Of a DNA stretch of 64,000 bases, positions 34,390 through 42,699 are shown one piece after another (the stretch's first letter is position 1; each line of letters begins with the position of its first letter). A program made the translations under genes and the position numbers. Source of the DNA: Brumimicrobium sp041655765 (lineage in GTDB: Bacteria; Bacteroidota; Bacteroidia; Flavobacteriales_D; Crocinitomicaceae); assembly GCA_041655765.1 (NCBI GenBank), contig JBBAEU010000003.1, positions 1 through 64,000 of the forward strand. Reading direction: 5' to 3'. Below the pieces are notes generated by a model, which saw only the letters and a list, made by a program, of their open reading frames with translations, did no database searches and was not told the DNA's origin.

Positions 34390-35307
34390 TTATTGAGCCG
34401 ATATCCTTATGTTGGATTTAAAAAAATCAAAAACTTCGTTGAGTTCTGGAATATTTTCTTCTAACGATTTAATTCCTACAATTTCCTGCCCTTTGTATGA
34501 AATGTTTCTGTTGATGTAAGTAAACTCTAAGTCGGGTACTTGTTCATCGATTAACCAATCTTTTATTTGATTCAAATCTGCATTAAATTGCAGTGCATAT
34601 TTCACTTGTTTTCCGTTCTTTTTATCATCGATACAATCCAAAAGTATTTTTGTACATGCTTCTATTGAAACAAAAGGCCGTTGCTGTGTTCCATCTCCAT
34701 AAATTAACAACTTTTTATCAGTTAAAGCATGGAAAATAAAAGTATTCATCACAGAGTCTAATCGTACAGAAGTATTAAATCCAAAAACGTTTCCAGATCG
34801 GATAATATGCGTTTCACAATGATTTTCTAACAGTAGGACATACTTTTCTCCTTCAAATTTAGAAGTTGCATACGCATTTGTTGGTTGTGGTACATCTTCT
34901 AGAGAAACCTCACCATGTAATCCCAAAACAGAAACAGAACTTAAATAAACAAACCTTTTAATTTTGTTTTTGCTTTGTTGAACACAACGCACCAAATTCA
35001 GTGTTCCCCACTGATTAATTTGCTCATATTGAACGTTTTGCGTATAATTGTACGGAGAAATCACAAATCCAGCCAAATGAAACACAACATCTACTTTATC
35101 GATTAATTGTTCAACTGTATAAGTATCTAAAATATCTCCTTTAACGAATTGTACTTTTTTATAAGGTTTTGCTCCAAAGAAAAAAGCATAGGAAGCATTT
35201 GATAAATTATCGAGTACATAAATTGTTTCTACATCTTCTCTTTTCTCAAGTTCATCAACTAAGGATGAGCCAACATAACCTGCTCCACCAGTAACTAATA
35301 TCTTCAT
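34390..35307 (-). CDS. NAD-dependent sugar epimerase/dehydratase (extended SDR)
   Basis: A 305-residue extended short-chain dehydrogenase. The N-terminal GGAGYVGSSLVDEL binds NAD, LAGFVISPYNYTQNVQYEQIN covers the cofactor/substrate region, and YATSKFEGE supplies the catalytic Tyr and Lys (YxxxK), with Ser of LSSVSVLG before it. It would act on a nucleotide-linked sugar, e.g. as a 4-epimerase. Its place between cysH and the DUF2061 gene, with only 39 bp to the next gene and no gap to cysH, is odd for a sugar enzyme and hints at a link between sulfate activation and glycan sulfation. Confidence 0.85.
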   Translation of the reverse strand: MKILVTGGAGYVGSSLVDELEKREDVETIYVLDNLSNASYAFFFGAKPYKKVQFVKGDILDTYTVEQLIDKVDVVFHLAGFVISPYNYTQNVQYEQINQWGTLNLVRCVQQSKNKIKRFVYLSSVSVLGLHGEVSLEDVPQPTNAYATSKFEGEKYVLLLENHCETHIIRSGNVFGFNTSVRLDSVMNTFIFHALTDKKLLIYGDGTQQRPFVSIEACTKILLDCIDDKKNGKQVKYALQFNADLNQIKDWLIDEQVPDLEFTYINRNISYKGQEIVGIKSLEENIPELNEVFDFFKSNIRISAQ

Positions 35308-35979
35308 TTACTTTGTATTTGTATGTAATCCACACTCTGTTTTATTACTTCCAACCCAACGTCCACCTCTTTTATCATCCGCATCTGTCCATTTATGCGT
35401 ACAAGGAACACAACCAATGCTCACATAACCCGCATCTTCCAATGGGTGTTTTGGGAGATTGTTTTCTCGGATATATTGATAAATCAAGCGATTTGTCCAA
35501 TCTAACATTGGGTGAAACTTAATGATTCCATTGTCTCTTTCTTCAATAATATCCAATTGCTTCCTTACGGCTGTTTGGTCACGTCGAACACCACTAATCC
35601 ACACATCGTTGGATTGCAGAAAGTCATTTAAAGGTTTTACTTTATTGATGTAACAACAATAGTCTGGATTGACTGCATATTGAAATAAACCTGTTTCCTT
35701 ATCTTTTTGTTGACTCAAAGGTATTTCAGATTTAAGCGTAATAATGTTTAGGTTAAATTCTTCCTCTAACTTTTGTTTGAACGCATAGGTTTCGGGGAAC
35801 AAAAAGTTAGTATCTAAAAATAAGATTGTGATTTCTGGAAAGTAATTTCCAATAATATGAAGTAGTGGAACACTTTGAGTTTGAAATGACGAAGTTGCAT
35901 AAATTTTTCTACCATCATTTTTAAACTGTTGAATATATTTTGAAATGGTCTTTTTTGTTTGTTCTAAAACTGCTTCCAT
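35308..35979 (-). CDS. cysH: APS/PAPS reductase, iron-sulfur type
   Basis: A 223-residue thioredoxin-dependent reductase that converts APS (or PAPS) to sulfite. The PP-loop-like start (ATSSFQTQSVPLLHII), a YCCYINKVKPL motif, CVPCTHKW and the C-terminal redox motif ECGLH are visible. The Cys-Cys plus Cys-x-x-Cys set binds a 4Fe-4S cluster and marks the APS-reductase branch. A TTG codon six codons upstream falls within a perfect -7 box (35995-36002), so the ATG giving MEAVLEQ is taken as the start. First gene of the sulfate operon; no sulfite reductase gene is in the window. Confidence 0.94.
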   Translation of the reverse strand: MEAVLEQTKKTISKYIQQFKNDGRKIYATSSFQTQSVPLLHIIGNYFPEITILFLDTNFLFPETYAFKQKLEEEFNLNIITLKSEIPLSQQKDKETGLFQYAVNPDYCCYINKVKPLNDFLQSNDVWISGVRRDQTAVRKQLDIIEERDNGIIKFHPMLDWTNRLIYQYIRENNLPKHPLEDAGYVSIGCVPCTHKWTDADDKRGGRWVGSNKTECGLHTNTK

Positions 35980-35994
35980 ATTCTTATTTTTATG

Positions 35995-36002
35995 CAAATA
36001 TA
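35995..36002 (-). promoter_or_regulatory. -7 box of the sulfate operon promoter
   Basis: On the minus strand TATATTTG fits TAnnTTTG exactly and ends 16 bases before the cysH ATG. No good TTTG is seen at -33, so an activator may be needed. Confidence 0.5.
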
Positions 36003-36052
36003 ACGTTGTTTTTCTGTAATGCCTCTATTTTGGACGTTTTAATCCATGTAGT

Positions 36053-36499
36053 TTATATTTTTCTAAAAACCAAAACCCAGCCTATCGTTGGATGTGGTTC
36101 GACGCTTGCTTCAATTTTATTGACCTCACTTAGCATCCTCCAAACTTGGTAATCACCATCTTTTGCCACAAAACTTTCTTTAAAAACATCTAGTCGTAAA
36201 AAGGGTTTAAAAAATTCAATTTTTGTGGCAGAAAAAATAAAAGCATTGTTTTCAATGTTGTTTGTGTATGGATGATAGAATAAGGAGTCGTTAATCTCAG
36301 CGATTTTAAATCCTATGCTGTCAATTTTATCGTGATTATCGTGCTGAAACAAAAGAATTTCATCAATAAATTCGGGATAAAGGAATGCCGTTTCATCAAT
36401 TTCATTTTCAGCAGCACCTTCTGATTGGAGGCTACATGAACCAAGCAAAAAAAGACTAAGAAAAATGGATATCCCCTTCAGAAACCAAATCATCTCCAC
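36053..36499 (-). CDS. Lipoprotein of unknown function
   Basis: 148 residues with a lipoprotein signal (MIWFLKGISIFLSLFLLGSC, lipobox LGSC). The mature part is acidic with alternating strands and aromatic residues (FLYPEFIDEILLFQHDNHD, SLFYHPYTNN, WVLVFRKI). No family recognised. The start overlaps the end of the upstream exonuclease gene by 44 bp (or 38 bp if the second Met is used), so translation is probably coupled. It is the last gene of that pair. Confidence 0.7.
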   Translation of the reverse strand: MEMIWFLKGISIFLSLFLLGSCSLQSEGAAENEIDETAFLYPEFIDEILLFQHDNHDKIDSIGFKIAEINDSLFYHPYTNNIENNAFIFSATKIEFFKPFLRLDVFKESFVAKDGDYQVWRMLSEVNKIEASVEPHPTIGWVLVFRKI

Positions 36500-37175
36500 G
36501 CATTTTTAAAAACAACTGAATCAAGGCCACAACATCTTTTTCACAATATGCCTTGATGCGTTCAAGGTCATCTTCTTCATAATAAACACGTGCAACATCG
36601 GCTCCGTCGATATCGTCTTTCGGTGTTGGAATATTAAAAATATGACACAATAAAGCCAGAGATGTATAGTGCTTATAATCGCCAAACTTCCAAAGTTCAA
36701 GCGTGTCTAAATGTTGCACTTCCCACGGTTTTTTCCCAGCAATATCCAAAGCGTAGGGCAGTTTTATTCCATTAATAAGCATGCGCCTTGCAATGTATGG
36801 AAAGTCAAATTCCTTAGCATTATGTCCACAAAGCAAATGGTATGGTGTGTTATAGTGTCCGTTCAACAATTCAGTAAATTTACGGAGTAACGTTTCTTCG
36901 TCTTTGTGGTAATACGATTTTAGTCGCACTTCTTTACCTGTACTTTTTTGATGTACAAATCCGACTGAGATACAGCAAATTTTTCCAAATTCGGATAAAA
37001 TTCCAGCCCTTTCACCATAAATTTCCTCTATGGTTTTGCCCTCTTTTTGTTGAAAACGTGTTTTTTGGTCAAATAATTCTGCTGTTTTCTCGTCTAATTC
37101 GTCAAATTGATATGCTTGTGGAACGGTTTCAATATCCAAAAACAATACTTTTTCTAAGTTAATTTTCTCTAACAT
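36456..37175 (-). CDS. 3'-5' exonuclease, PolB-related DnaQ fold
   Basis: A 239-residue protein with a DEDD exonuclease core: FLDIETVPQ (first Asp-Glu, residues 14-17), LLCGHNAKEFDFPYIARRML (second Asp) near 122, and YCEKDVVALIQLFLKM (final Asp, with Tyr upstream) near 213. It belongs to the family described as related to the exonuclease domain of polymerase B, common in Bacteroidota as a stand-alone protein. It should remove nucleotides from DNA or RNA 3' ends, probably in repair or RNA processing. Confidence 0.87.
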   Translation of the reverse strand: MLEKINLEKVLFLDIETVPQAYQFDELDEKTAELFDQKTRFQQKEGKTIEEIYGERAGILSEFGKICCISVGFVHQKSTGKEVRLKSYYHKDEETLLRKFTELLNGHYNTPYHLLCGHNAKEFDFPYIARRMLINGIKLPYALDIAGKKPWEVQHLDTLELWKFGDYKHYTSLALLCHIFNIPTPKDDIDGADVARVYYEEDDLERIKAYCEKDVVALIQLFLKMRGDDLVSEGDIHFS

Positions 37176-37276
37176 ATTTTAGGTTTTGTGCTTTATAAAG
37201 GTAGAAACATTTCTTTTATGTAGCTGACAAGTAAACGTTTTTTCTTAAAAAATCAACTCAAACCCACTAAAGTTCA

Positions 37277-37325
37277 ATAAAAAAGCAACCTTTTCTCCGA
37301 CAGTTTTCGCAGGGTTGTTTTTTTC
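37277..37325 (-). terminator. Probable intrinsic terminator after the aldehyde dehydrogenase gene
   Basis: On the minus strand CAACC (37317-37313) pairs with GGTTG (37290-37286), followed by C and a run of six T. The stem is short with a large interior, and the opposite strand also has a T-run after GGGTTG, so it may act in both directions. Confidence 0.45.
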
Positions 37326-37346
37326 TCTTAAGGAATAAGTATAATT

Positions 37347-38909
37347 TTACAAGTCGAATTTAATTCCTTGTGCCAATGGCAACTCAGTCGAATAATTTAC
37401 TGTATTTGTTTGCCTTCTCATATAAACTTTCCACGCATCAGAGCCAGACTCACGACCACCTCCAGTTTCTTTTTCACCACCAAACGCACCGCCAATTTCT
37501 GCGCCAGAAGTTCCAATGTTTGCGTTTGCGATTCCGCAATCAGACCCTTCGGCAGAAAGGAATTGTTCAACTTCACGCAGATTGTTCGACATGATTGAAG
37601 ATGAAAGTCCTTGCACTACACCATTTTGCATTTCGATGGCGTTAGTAACATCTCCTGAATATTTCATCACATATAAAATTGGCGCAAATGTTTCGTGTTG
37701 CACAATTTCATATTCATTTTTAGCCTCAATAATAACTGGTTTTACGTAGCATCCAGATTCATAACCTTCACCAGATAGTACGCCACCTTCGGCCAATATT
37801 TTTCCACCTTCTTTTTTTGCTTTTTCGATAGCATCCACATACATTTGAACGGCATCTTCATCAATTAATGGTCCCATGTGGTTGTTTTCATCCAAAGGAT
37901 TTCCAATTTTAATTTGTTTATATGCGTCTTTAATCGCGTTTACAACTTTATCATAAATACTATCGTGTATAATCAAACGACGAGTTGATGTACATCTTTG
38001 TCCTGCTGTTCCAACCGCACCAAAAACTGCACCTGGCACAACCATTTTCAAATCTGCAGAAGGGGTAACGATAATAGCATTGTTTCCACCTAATTCTAAC
38101 AAAGATTTCCCTAGTCGAGCCGCCACGGCTTGTGCAACAGAGCGTCCCATTCTTGTAGAACCCGTTGCAGAAATTAATGCCATGTTTTTATCTGATGCCA
38201 TTGCTTTTCCGATTGAAGCATCTCCAATTACAATTCCTGAAACTCCTGAAGGAACGTTATTTGCTTCAAATATTTTGGTGATGATGTTTTGGCAAGCAAT
38301 CGCTGTAATCGGTGTCTTTTCTGAAGGTTTCCACACACAAGTATCTCCACATACCCAAGCCAAAGCTGTGTTCCAGCTCCATACAGCAACGGGGAAATTA
38401 AATGCAGAAATAATTCCAACAACACCCAGTGGATGATATTGCTCCATCATTCTGTGTTGCGGACGTTCAGATGCAATGGTTTTACCGTATAGTTGACGTG
38501 ATATCCCTACTGCAAAATCACATATATCAATCATCTCTTGAACTTCACCCAAACCTTCTTGCAAAGATTTTCCCATTTCCCAAGAAACAAGTGCCCCTAA
38601 ATCTTCTTTATTTTCTCTTAATGCCTGACCAAATTGACGAACGACTTCTCCCCTTTGTGGAGCTGTCCATTTTCTCCATTCTATAAAACCTTTTTTGGCT
38701 TCTGCAACCACTTTATGATAATCTTCTTCTGTAGCAAATTTAACACGCCCGATAGCAGATCCATCAACAGGAGTAACGGACGTTACAACACCTCCACTCG
38801 TTTCAATCCACTTTCCTGTAGAAGCCCCACTGTTTATATCTTTACTAATTCCTAACTTTGATAGAACTGACTCAATATCAATTCCTTTTTTTTCGGCAAT
38901 ATGTGACAT
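37347..38909 (-). CDS. Aldehyde dehydrogenase, ALDH7-like (aminoadipate semialdehyde dehydrogenase type)
   Basis: A 520-residue NAD-dependent aldehyde dehydrogenase. The cofactor segment GVVGIISAFNFPVAVWSWN, Glu in LLELGGNNAIIV and the catalytic Cys in GTAGQRCTSTRRL are present; ELGGNN and GQRCTSTRR are characteristic of the ALDH7 (antiquitin/AmaB) group that oxidises alpha-aminoadipate semialdehyde in lysine breakdown. Two further ATGs upstream would add 7 or 36 residues, but the promoter at 38934-38965 places transcription start after them, so ATG 38909 (MSHIAEKKG) is chosen. It stands alone. Confidence 0.92.
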   Translation of the reverse strand: MSHIAEKKGIDIESVLSKLGISKDINSGASTGKWIETSGGVVTSVTPVDGSAIGRVKFATEEDYHKVVAEAKKGFIEWRKWTAPQRGEVVRQFGQALRENKEDLGALVSWEMGKSLQEGLGEVQEMIDICDFAVGISRQLYGKTIASERPQHRMMEQYHPLGVVGIISAFNFPVAVWSWNTALAWVCGDTCVWKPSEKTPITAIACQNIITKIFEANNVPSGVSGIVIGDASIGKAMASDKNMALISATGSTRMGRSVAQAVAARLGKSLLELGGNNAIIVTPSADLKMVVPGAVFGAVGTAGQRCTSTRRLIIHDSIYDKVVNAIKDAYKQIKIGNPLDENNHMGPLIDEDAVQMYVDAIEKAKKEGGKILAEGGVLSGEGYESGCYVKPVIIEAKNEYEIVQHETFAPILYVMKYSGDVTNAIEMQNGVVQGLSSSIMSNNLREVEQFLSAEGSDCGIANANIGTSGAEIGGAFGGEKETGGGRESGSDAWKVYMRRQTNTVNYSTELPLAQGIKFDL

Positions 38910-38933
38910 TTTTCCAATTTTAAAATTCATCAA

Positions 38934-38965
38934 CAAAAGTAATGAAGTTTTTGGGGAAGACCAAA
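38934..38965 (-). promoter_or_regulatory. Complete Bacteroidota promoter (-33/-7) for the aldehyde dehydrogenase gene
   Basis: On the minus strand TTTG (38965-38962), a 20-bp spacer and TACTTTTG (38941-38934) match both consensus boxes and the usual spacing. Expected transcription start is near 38929, about 20 bp before ATG 38909. Confidence 0.75.
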
Positions 38966-39028
38966 AAAAGAGAAAATTATCGGTTGATAGTTTTCTAAAA
39001 AAATTTATCGAAAACATAATAACTCACA

Positions 39029-39100
39029 AGGTAAAGTTCTAAGTGCATTTCCCCTTTGAATCCTTTGCACTCATTGTGATTTATTCCATGTCCTTTACCT
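39029..39100. other. Nested inverted repeats between the aldehyde dehydrogenase and purC genes
   Basis: AGGTAAAG (39029-39036) pairs with CTTTACCT (39093-39100), enclosing AGTGCA (39042-39047) and TGCACT (39066-39071). The two stems are separated by unpaired stretches of 5 and 21 bases. The region lies upstream of the purC -7 box, so it would not be in the purC leader if that box is used; it could be an operator or chance. Confidence 0.3.
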
Positions 39101-39163
39101 CATCCTTTCATTTCAAAAAACACAAATAATGAGAAAAGCGAATCCAACTTCATCACATTATAT

Positions 39164-39171
39164 TATTTTTG
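39164..39171 (+). promoter_or_regulatory. -7 box upstream of purC
   Basis: TATTTTTG fits TAnnTTTG and lies 19 bases before the purC ATG. No TTTG at -33. Confidence 0.45.
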
Positions 39172-39190
39172 TACTATCAATACGCAGAAA

Positions 39191-39874
39191 ATGGAATTAA
39201 AATATAAAGGAAAAACCAAAGATGTATATGCTTTACCCAACAACCAAGTGCTTTTGAAATTTAAAGACGACGTAACGGGAGAAGATGGTGTATTTGACCC
39301 AGGTGCAAACACCGTTGGACTGGCAATTGAAGGTGCAGGGAAAAGCGGACTAAAAATGACAAAACATTTCTTTGAAATTTTAGCGCAAAAAGGAATTCCA
39401 ACACATTATGTTTCTGCTAATATTGACGATGTATCTATGATTGTAAAAGAGGCAGTTCCTTTTGGAAATGGGCTTGAGGTAATTTGTAGATTCCGTGCAG
39501 TTGGCAGCTTTTACAGACGTTATGGCGCATACCTAAAAGAAGGTCAAAAACTAGATAAATTTGTGGAAATCACCATCAAAGATGATGAAAAAGGAGACCC
39601 AACCATTTCAGAAGATGCTTTAAATATGTTGGGGATTTTATCCAAAGAAGAATATCAAATTTTAAAATCACGGACACAAGAAATTTGTCAAATTATTAAA
39701 GAAGAATTGGCAAAAAAAGATTTGGAGTTGTACGACATTAAATTGGAATTTGGTCGTGACAAAACAACCAACGACATTATCTTGATTGATGAAATTTCTG
39801 GAGGAAATATGCGCGTATATAAAAATGGCGAATATATCGAACCTTTGAAGTTAGAGAAATTGTTTTTCGCATAA
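39191..39874 (+). CDS. purC: Phosphoribosylaminoimidazole-succinocarboxamide synthase
   Basis: A 227-residue SAICAR synthetase, step of purine synthesis that joins aspartate to CAIR using ATP. YKGKTKDVYAL at the start is the nucleotide-binding strand-loop; VPFGNGLEVICRFRAVGSFYRRYG is the conserved substrate-binding block, and ELYDIKLEFGRD plus ILIDEISGGNMR is the catalytic C-terminal signature. The protein is slightly short compared with the ~235-240 residues usual for bacterial PurC, mostly at the C-terminus. Single gene with its own -7 box. Confidence 0.95.
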   Translation: MELKYKGKTKDVYALPNNQVLLKFKDDVTGEDGVFDPGANTVGLAIEGAGKSGLKMTKHFFEILAQKGIPTHYVSANIDDVSMIVKEAVPFGNGLEVICRFRAVGSFYRRYGAYLKEGQKLDKFVEITIKDDEKGDPTISEDALNMLGILSKEEYQILKSRTQEICQIIKEELAKKDLELYDIKLEFGRDKTTNDIILIDEISGGNMRVYKNGEYIEPLKLEKLFFA

Positions 39875-39926
39875 AACCTTTCACAATCTTAATCTCTTAA
39901 AGACACAAATCCTTCTCTTTTTTTAC

Positions 39927-39934
39927 TATTTTTG
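39927..39934 (+). promoter_or_regulatory. -7 box upstream of trpS
   Basis: TATTTTTG fits TAnnTTTG, 17 bases before the trpS ATG. No TTTG at -33. Confidence 0.45.
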
Positions 39935-39951
39935 CCAAAATATCAATCAAT

Positions 39952-40923
39952 ATGGCGAGAGTTTTAACAGGAATACAAAGCACAGGTGTGCCACATTTAG
40001 GAAATCTTTTGGGTGCGCTTTTACCAGCAATCAAGATGTCGAAAGAATCTAATAATGAATCTTTTTTCTTTATTGCTGATCTACATTCGCTTACTGCAAT
40101 CAAGGATGGAGAGCAATTGCGAGAAAACACGTATGGTGTTGCTGCTGCTTGGCTGGCGTGTGGACTCGATCCTGAAAAGACTGTTTTTTATCGACAAAGT
40201 GATGTTACGGAAACCACGGAACTTACATGGTATTTGTTGTGTTTTTTCCAATATCAACGATTAACTTTGGCTCATTCATTTAAGGATAAAGCAGATCGAA
40301 CCGCTGATATAAATGGTGGGTTATTTACTTATCCGATGTTGATGGCAGCAGATATTTTATTATATGATTCGCAGGAAATTCCCGTGGGGAAAGATCAATT
40401 ACAACACATCGAAATGACAAGAGATGTAGCACAACGCATCAATACTCATACTGGAAAAGAAATTTTTGTAATTCCAGAAGCAAGAATTGAAGAAAATGTG
40501 ATGATTATTCCTGGTACAGACGGCGAAAAAATGAGTAAATCTCGTGGAAACTTTATTAATATCTTTCTTCCAGATAAAGAGCTGAGAAAACAAGTGATGA
40601 AAATTGAAACAGATAGTACGCCGATGGAAGAACCTAAAAATCCAAATACTTGTAATGTATTTAGTCTTTATAAATTAATAGCAACAGAGGAAATGACTGA
40701 AGCATTAGCACAAAAATATCACAGCGGAAACTTTGGATATGGTCATGCAAAACAAGAACTTTACGAATTGATTATTGATAAATTTAAGTCTGAAAGAGAG
40801 GACTTTAATTACTATATGAGTCACCGTGATGAAATGGATAAAATTCTATCAATTGGTGCCGAAAAAGCTAAAGAAATTGCAAAAAATACACTCTTACGTG
40901 TAAGAAAAGAGCTTGGATATTAG
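39952..40923 (+). CDS. trpS: Tryptophanyl-tRNA synthetase
   Basis: A 323-residue class I aminoacyl-tRNA synthetase. The HIGH-like motif is TGVPHLGNLLGAL (residues 11-21) and the KMSKS loop is DGEKMSKSRGNF near 190. The Rossmann fold contains FFFIADLHSLTA, YPMLMAADILLYDSQEIPVGKDQLQHIEMTRD, which binds ATP and Trp. Length and arrangement are those of standard bacterial TrpS. Single gene. Confidence 0.97.
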   Translation: MARVLTGIQSTGVPHLGNLLGALLPAIKMSKESNNESFFFIADLHSLTAIKDGEQLRENTYGVAAAWLACGLDPEKTVFYRQSDVTETTELTWYLLCFFQYQRLTLAHSFKDKADRTADINGGLFTYPMLMAADILLYDSQEIPVGKDQLQHIEMTRDVAQRINTHTGKEIFVIPEARIEENVMIIPGTDGEKMSKSRGNFINIFLPDKELRKQVMKIETDSTPMEEPKNPNTCNVFSLYKLIATEEMTEALAQKYHSGNFGYGHAKQELYELIIDKFKSEREDFNYYMSHRDEMDKILSIGAEKAKEIAKNTLLRVRKELGY

Positions 40924-41000
40924 AATTTTCGAATAAAAATGATAAATTTGAAGTATAATTTAACAATATTATTTATTGACATTACATAAAATTTAAACCA

Positions 41001-42695
41001 ATGTTTAAAAAAATTTTAACACTATTATTTATCTCTACTCTATTCTTAGGATGTAGAACAGATGAAAAGCAACAAGTAATCAACGCTAAAGGAGGAGTTA
41101 GATATGGCGGCGAATTCCGTTTTATGTCAAGCGAGAAAGTGCAAACACTATTTCCTCTTTCAACAACAAATGTTTATACCAACAGGGTTGTTTATCAAAT
41201 TTTTCAACGATTGGTAGGATTTGACCCCGAAACAAAGGAGTTAGTGCCAGAAATTGCTTTGTCAACAGATGTAAATGAAAATTCTACTGTTTTCACTTTC
41301 CATTTAAGAAAAGATGTTTATTTCCATGATGACCCATGTTTTGAGAAAGGTAAAGGACGATTGGTTACAGCCCACGATTTTAAATATTCATTAGAGTTTG
41401 CTTGTTCAAACCATCCATTAAATCATAACTCTTACCTTTTAAGAGATAAGGTTTTGGGTGCAGATAAGTTTTACAGAGGAGAAGTTGATGCCGTAGAAGG
41501 AATTCGTGTAATTGATGACCATACCTTAGAAATTGAACTAAAAAGTCCGTCTGCTGCGTTTAAAAAAATTATGACACACACTGGATTAAGTGTTTTTCCT
41601 CGTGAAGCGTATGAGAAATATGGAAACGATATCGGACTTCATCCTGTCGGAACGGGTGCTTTCGTATTGGGAGAATATACAGACGATAAAATTATTTTAA
41701 ATAGAAATAACAACTATTGGGAAACAGATGAGTTTGGGAATCCACTTCCTTTTCTTGATAAAGTAGTCATGACATACAGCAAAGATAAAACAGATGAACT
41801 TTTATCTTTCCGTGCAGAAAAGATAGATTTGGTACTTGATATTCCAGTAGAAGAAATTAAAAATGTATTGGGCACTTTAGCTCAGGCAAAAGCGGGTGAA
41901 AACGTAAAACACAGGGTATATTCTTTATCAAGTATGAGCATAACTTATTATGGTTTTTCTAATCAAAGTGAACCTTTTTCCAATAAAAACGTTCGTTTAG
42001 CATTCAATCATGCTGTCAATAGAGAAGCTATAATTAACAACTGGCTAGAGGGCGAAGGTTGGCCAGCTTTAAATGGATTCGTACCTAAAATCATTGGCTA
42101 TCCAAACGAGAAAATTAAAGGATATACTTACGATGTTAATAAGGCACAAAGCCTATTAGCCGAAGCAGGTTATCCAGAAGGTGAAGGATTTCCAACTGTA
42201 AAATTATACGTAAATACTTTGCAAGGTTCAGGACAACATAGATTGGCAGAGGCAGTACAAAAATCATTGAAGGAAAACCTAAATGTAAATATAGAAATTG
42301 AGTTGATAACCATCGAAGAAAGAGAGAAATTGGTTCAAAGTCAAGATGCTATATTTTGGAGAACAGGTTGGGTTGCAGACTATCCAGATCCAGAGAATTT
42401 CTTAAACTTATTCTATAGTGGAAACATTGACGAGAGCAATCCAACAATCAATCCGTTTAAGTATAATAACCCTGAGTTTGATGCATTATTTGAAAAAGCA
42501 ATGGGCGAAACAAATGAAGAAAAACGATTTGAATTGTTAGCTCAATGCGACCAAATTATCATTGATGATGCGGTTGTTATGCCACTTATGAATGATGACT
42601 TTATCACCATGGTAAATTTAAAGGTTCGTAAATTTGTTACTAATGAAATCGAACAATTAGATTTTTCAACGATTTACATCAAAGAAGTTAAATAA
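41001..42695 (+). CDS. ABC transporter substrate-binding lipoprotein, family 5 (oligopeptide type)
   Basis: A 564-residue lipoprotein (MFKKILTLLFISTLFLGC, lipidated Cys18) of the SBP_bac_5 family. Recognisable are RVVYQIFQRLVGFDPETKELVPEIA at the N-terminus of the mature domain, FTFHLRKDVYFHDD, LVTAHDFKYSLEFA and, in the second lobe, VRLAFNHAVNREAIINNWL and WVADYPDPENFLNLFYSGN. These proteins deliver peptides or other small molecules to an inner-membrane ABC importer. No permease or ATPase genes are nearby, so its transporter is encoded elsewhere. It converges on the PorP/SprF gene with only 4 bp between stops. Confidence 0.93.
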   Translation: MFKKILTLLFISTLFLGCRTDEKQQVINAKGGVRYGGEFRFMSSEKVQTLFPLSTTNVYTNRVVYQIFQRLVGFDPETKELVPEIALSTDVNENSTVFTFHLRKDVYFHDDPCFEKGKGRLVTAHDFKYSLEFACSNHPLNHNSYLLRDKVLGADKFYRGEVDAVEGIRVIDDHTLEIELKSPSAAFKKIMTHTGLSVFPREAYEKYGNDIGLHPVGTGAFVLGEYTDDKIILNRNNNYWETDEFGNPLPFLDKVVMTYSKDKTDELLSFRAEKIDLVLDIPVEEIKNVLGTLAQAKAGENVKHRVYSLSSMSITYYGFSNQSEPFSNKNVRLAFNHAVNREAIINNWLEGEGWPALNGFVPKIIGYPNEKIKGYTYDVNKAQSLLAEAGYPEGEGFPTVKLYVNTLQGSGQHRLAEAVQKSLKENLNVNIEIELITIEEREKLVQSQDAIFWRTGWVADYPDPENFLNLFYSGNIDESNPTINPFKYNNPEFDALFEKAMGETNEEKRFELLAQCDQIIIDDAVVMPLMNDDFITMVNLKVRKFVTNEIEQLDFSTIYIKEVK

Positions 42696-42699
42696 AAAA

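Noticed and set aside
34390..35307. UDP-sulfoquinovose synthase (SqdB) beside cysH
   Set aside because: Attractive because CysH makes sulfite, but at 305 residues the protein is about 100 shorter than SqdB and lacks the long insertion typical of it; a generic sugar epimerase is safer.
37368..38855. Plus-strand genes antisense to the aldehyde dehydrogenase
   Set aside because: Several open frames exist, but all are shadows of a highly conserved ALDH7 coding sequence.
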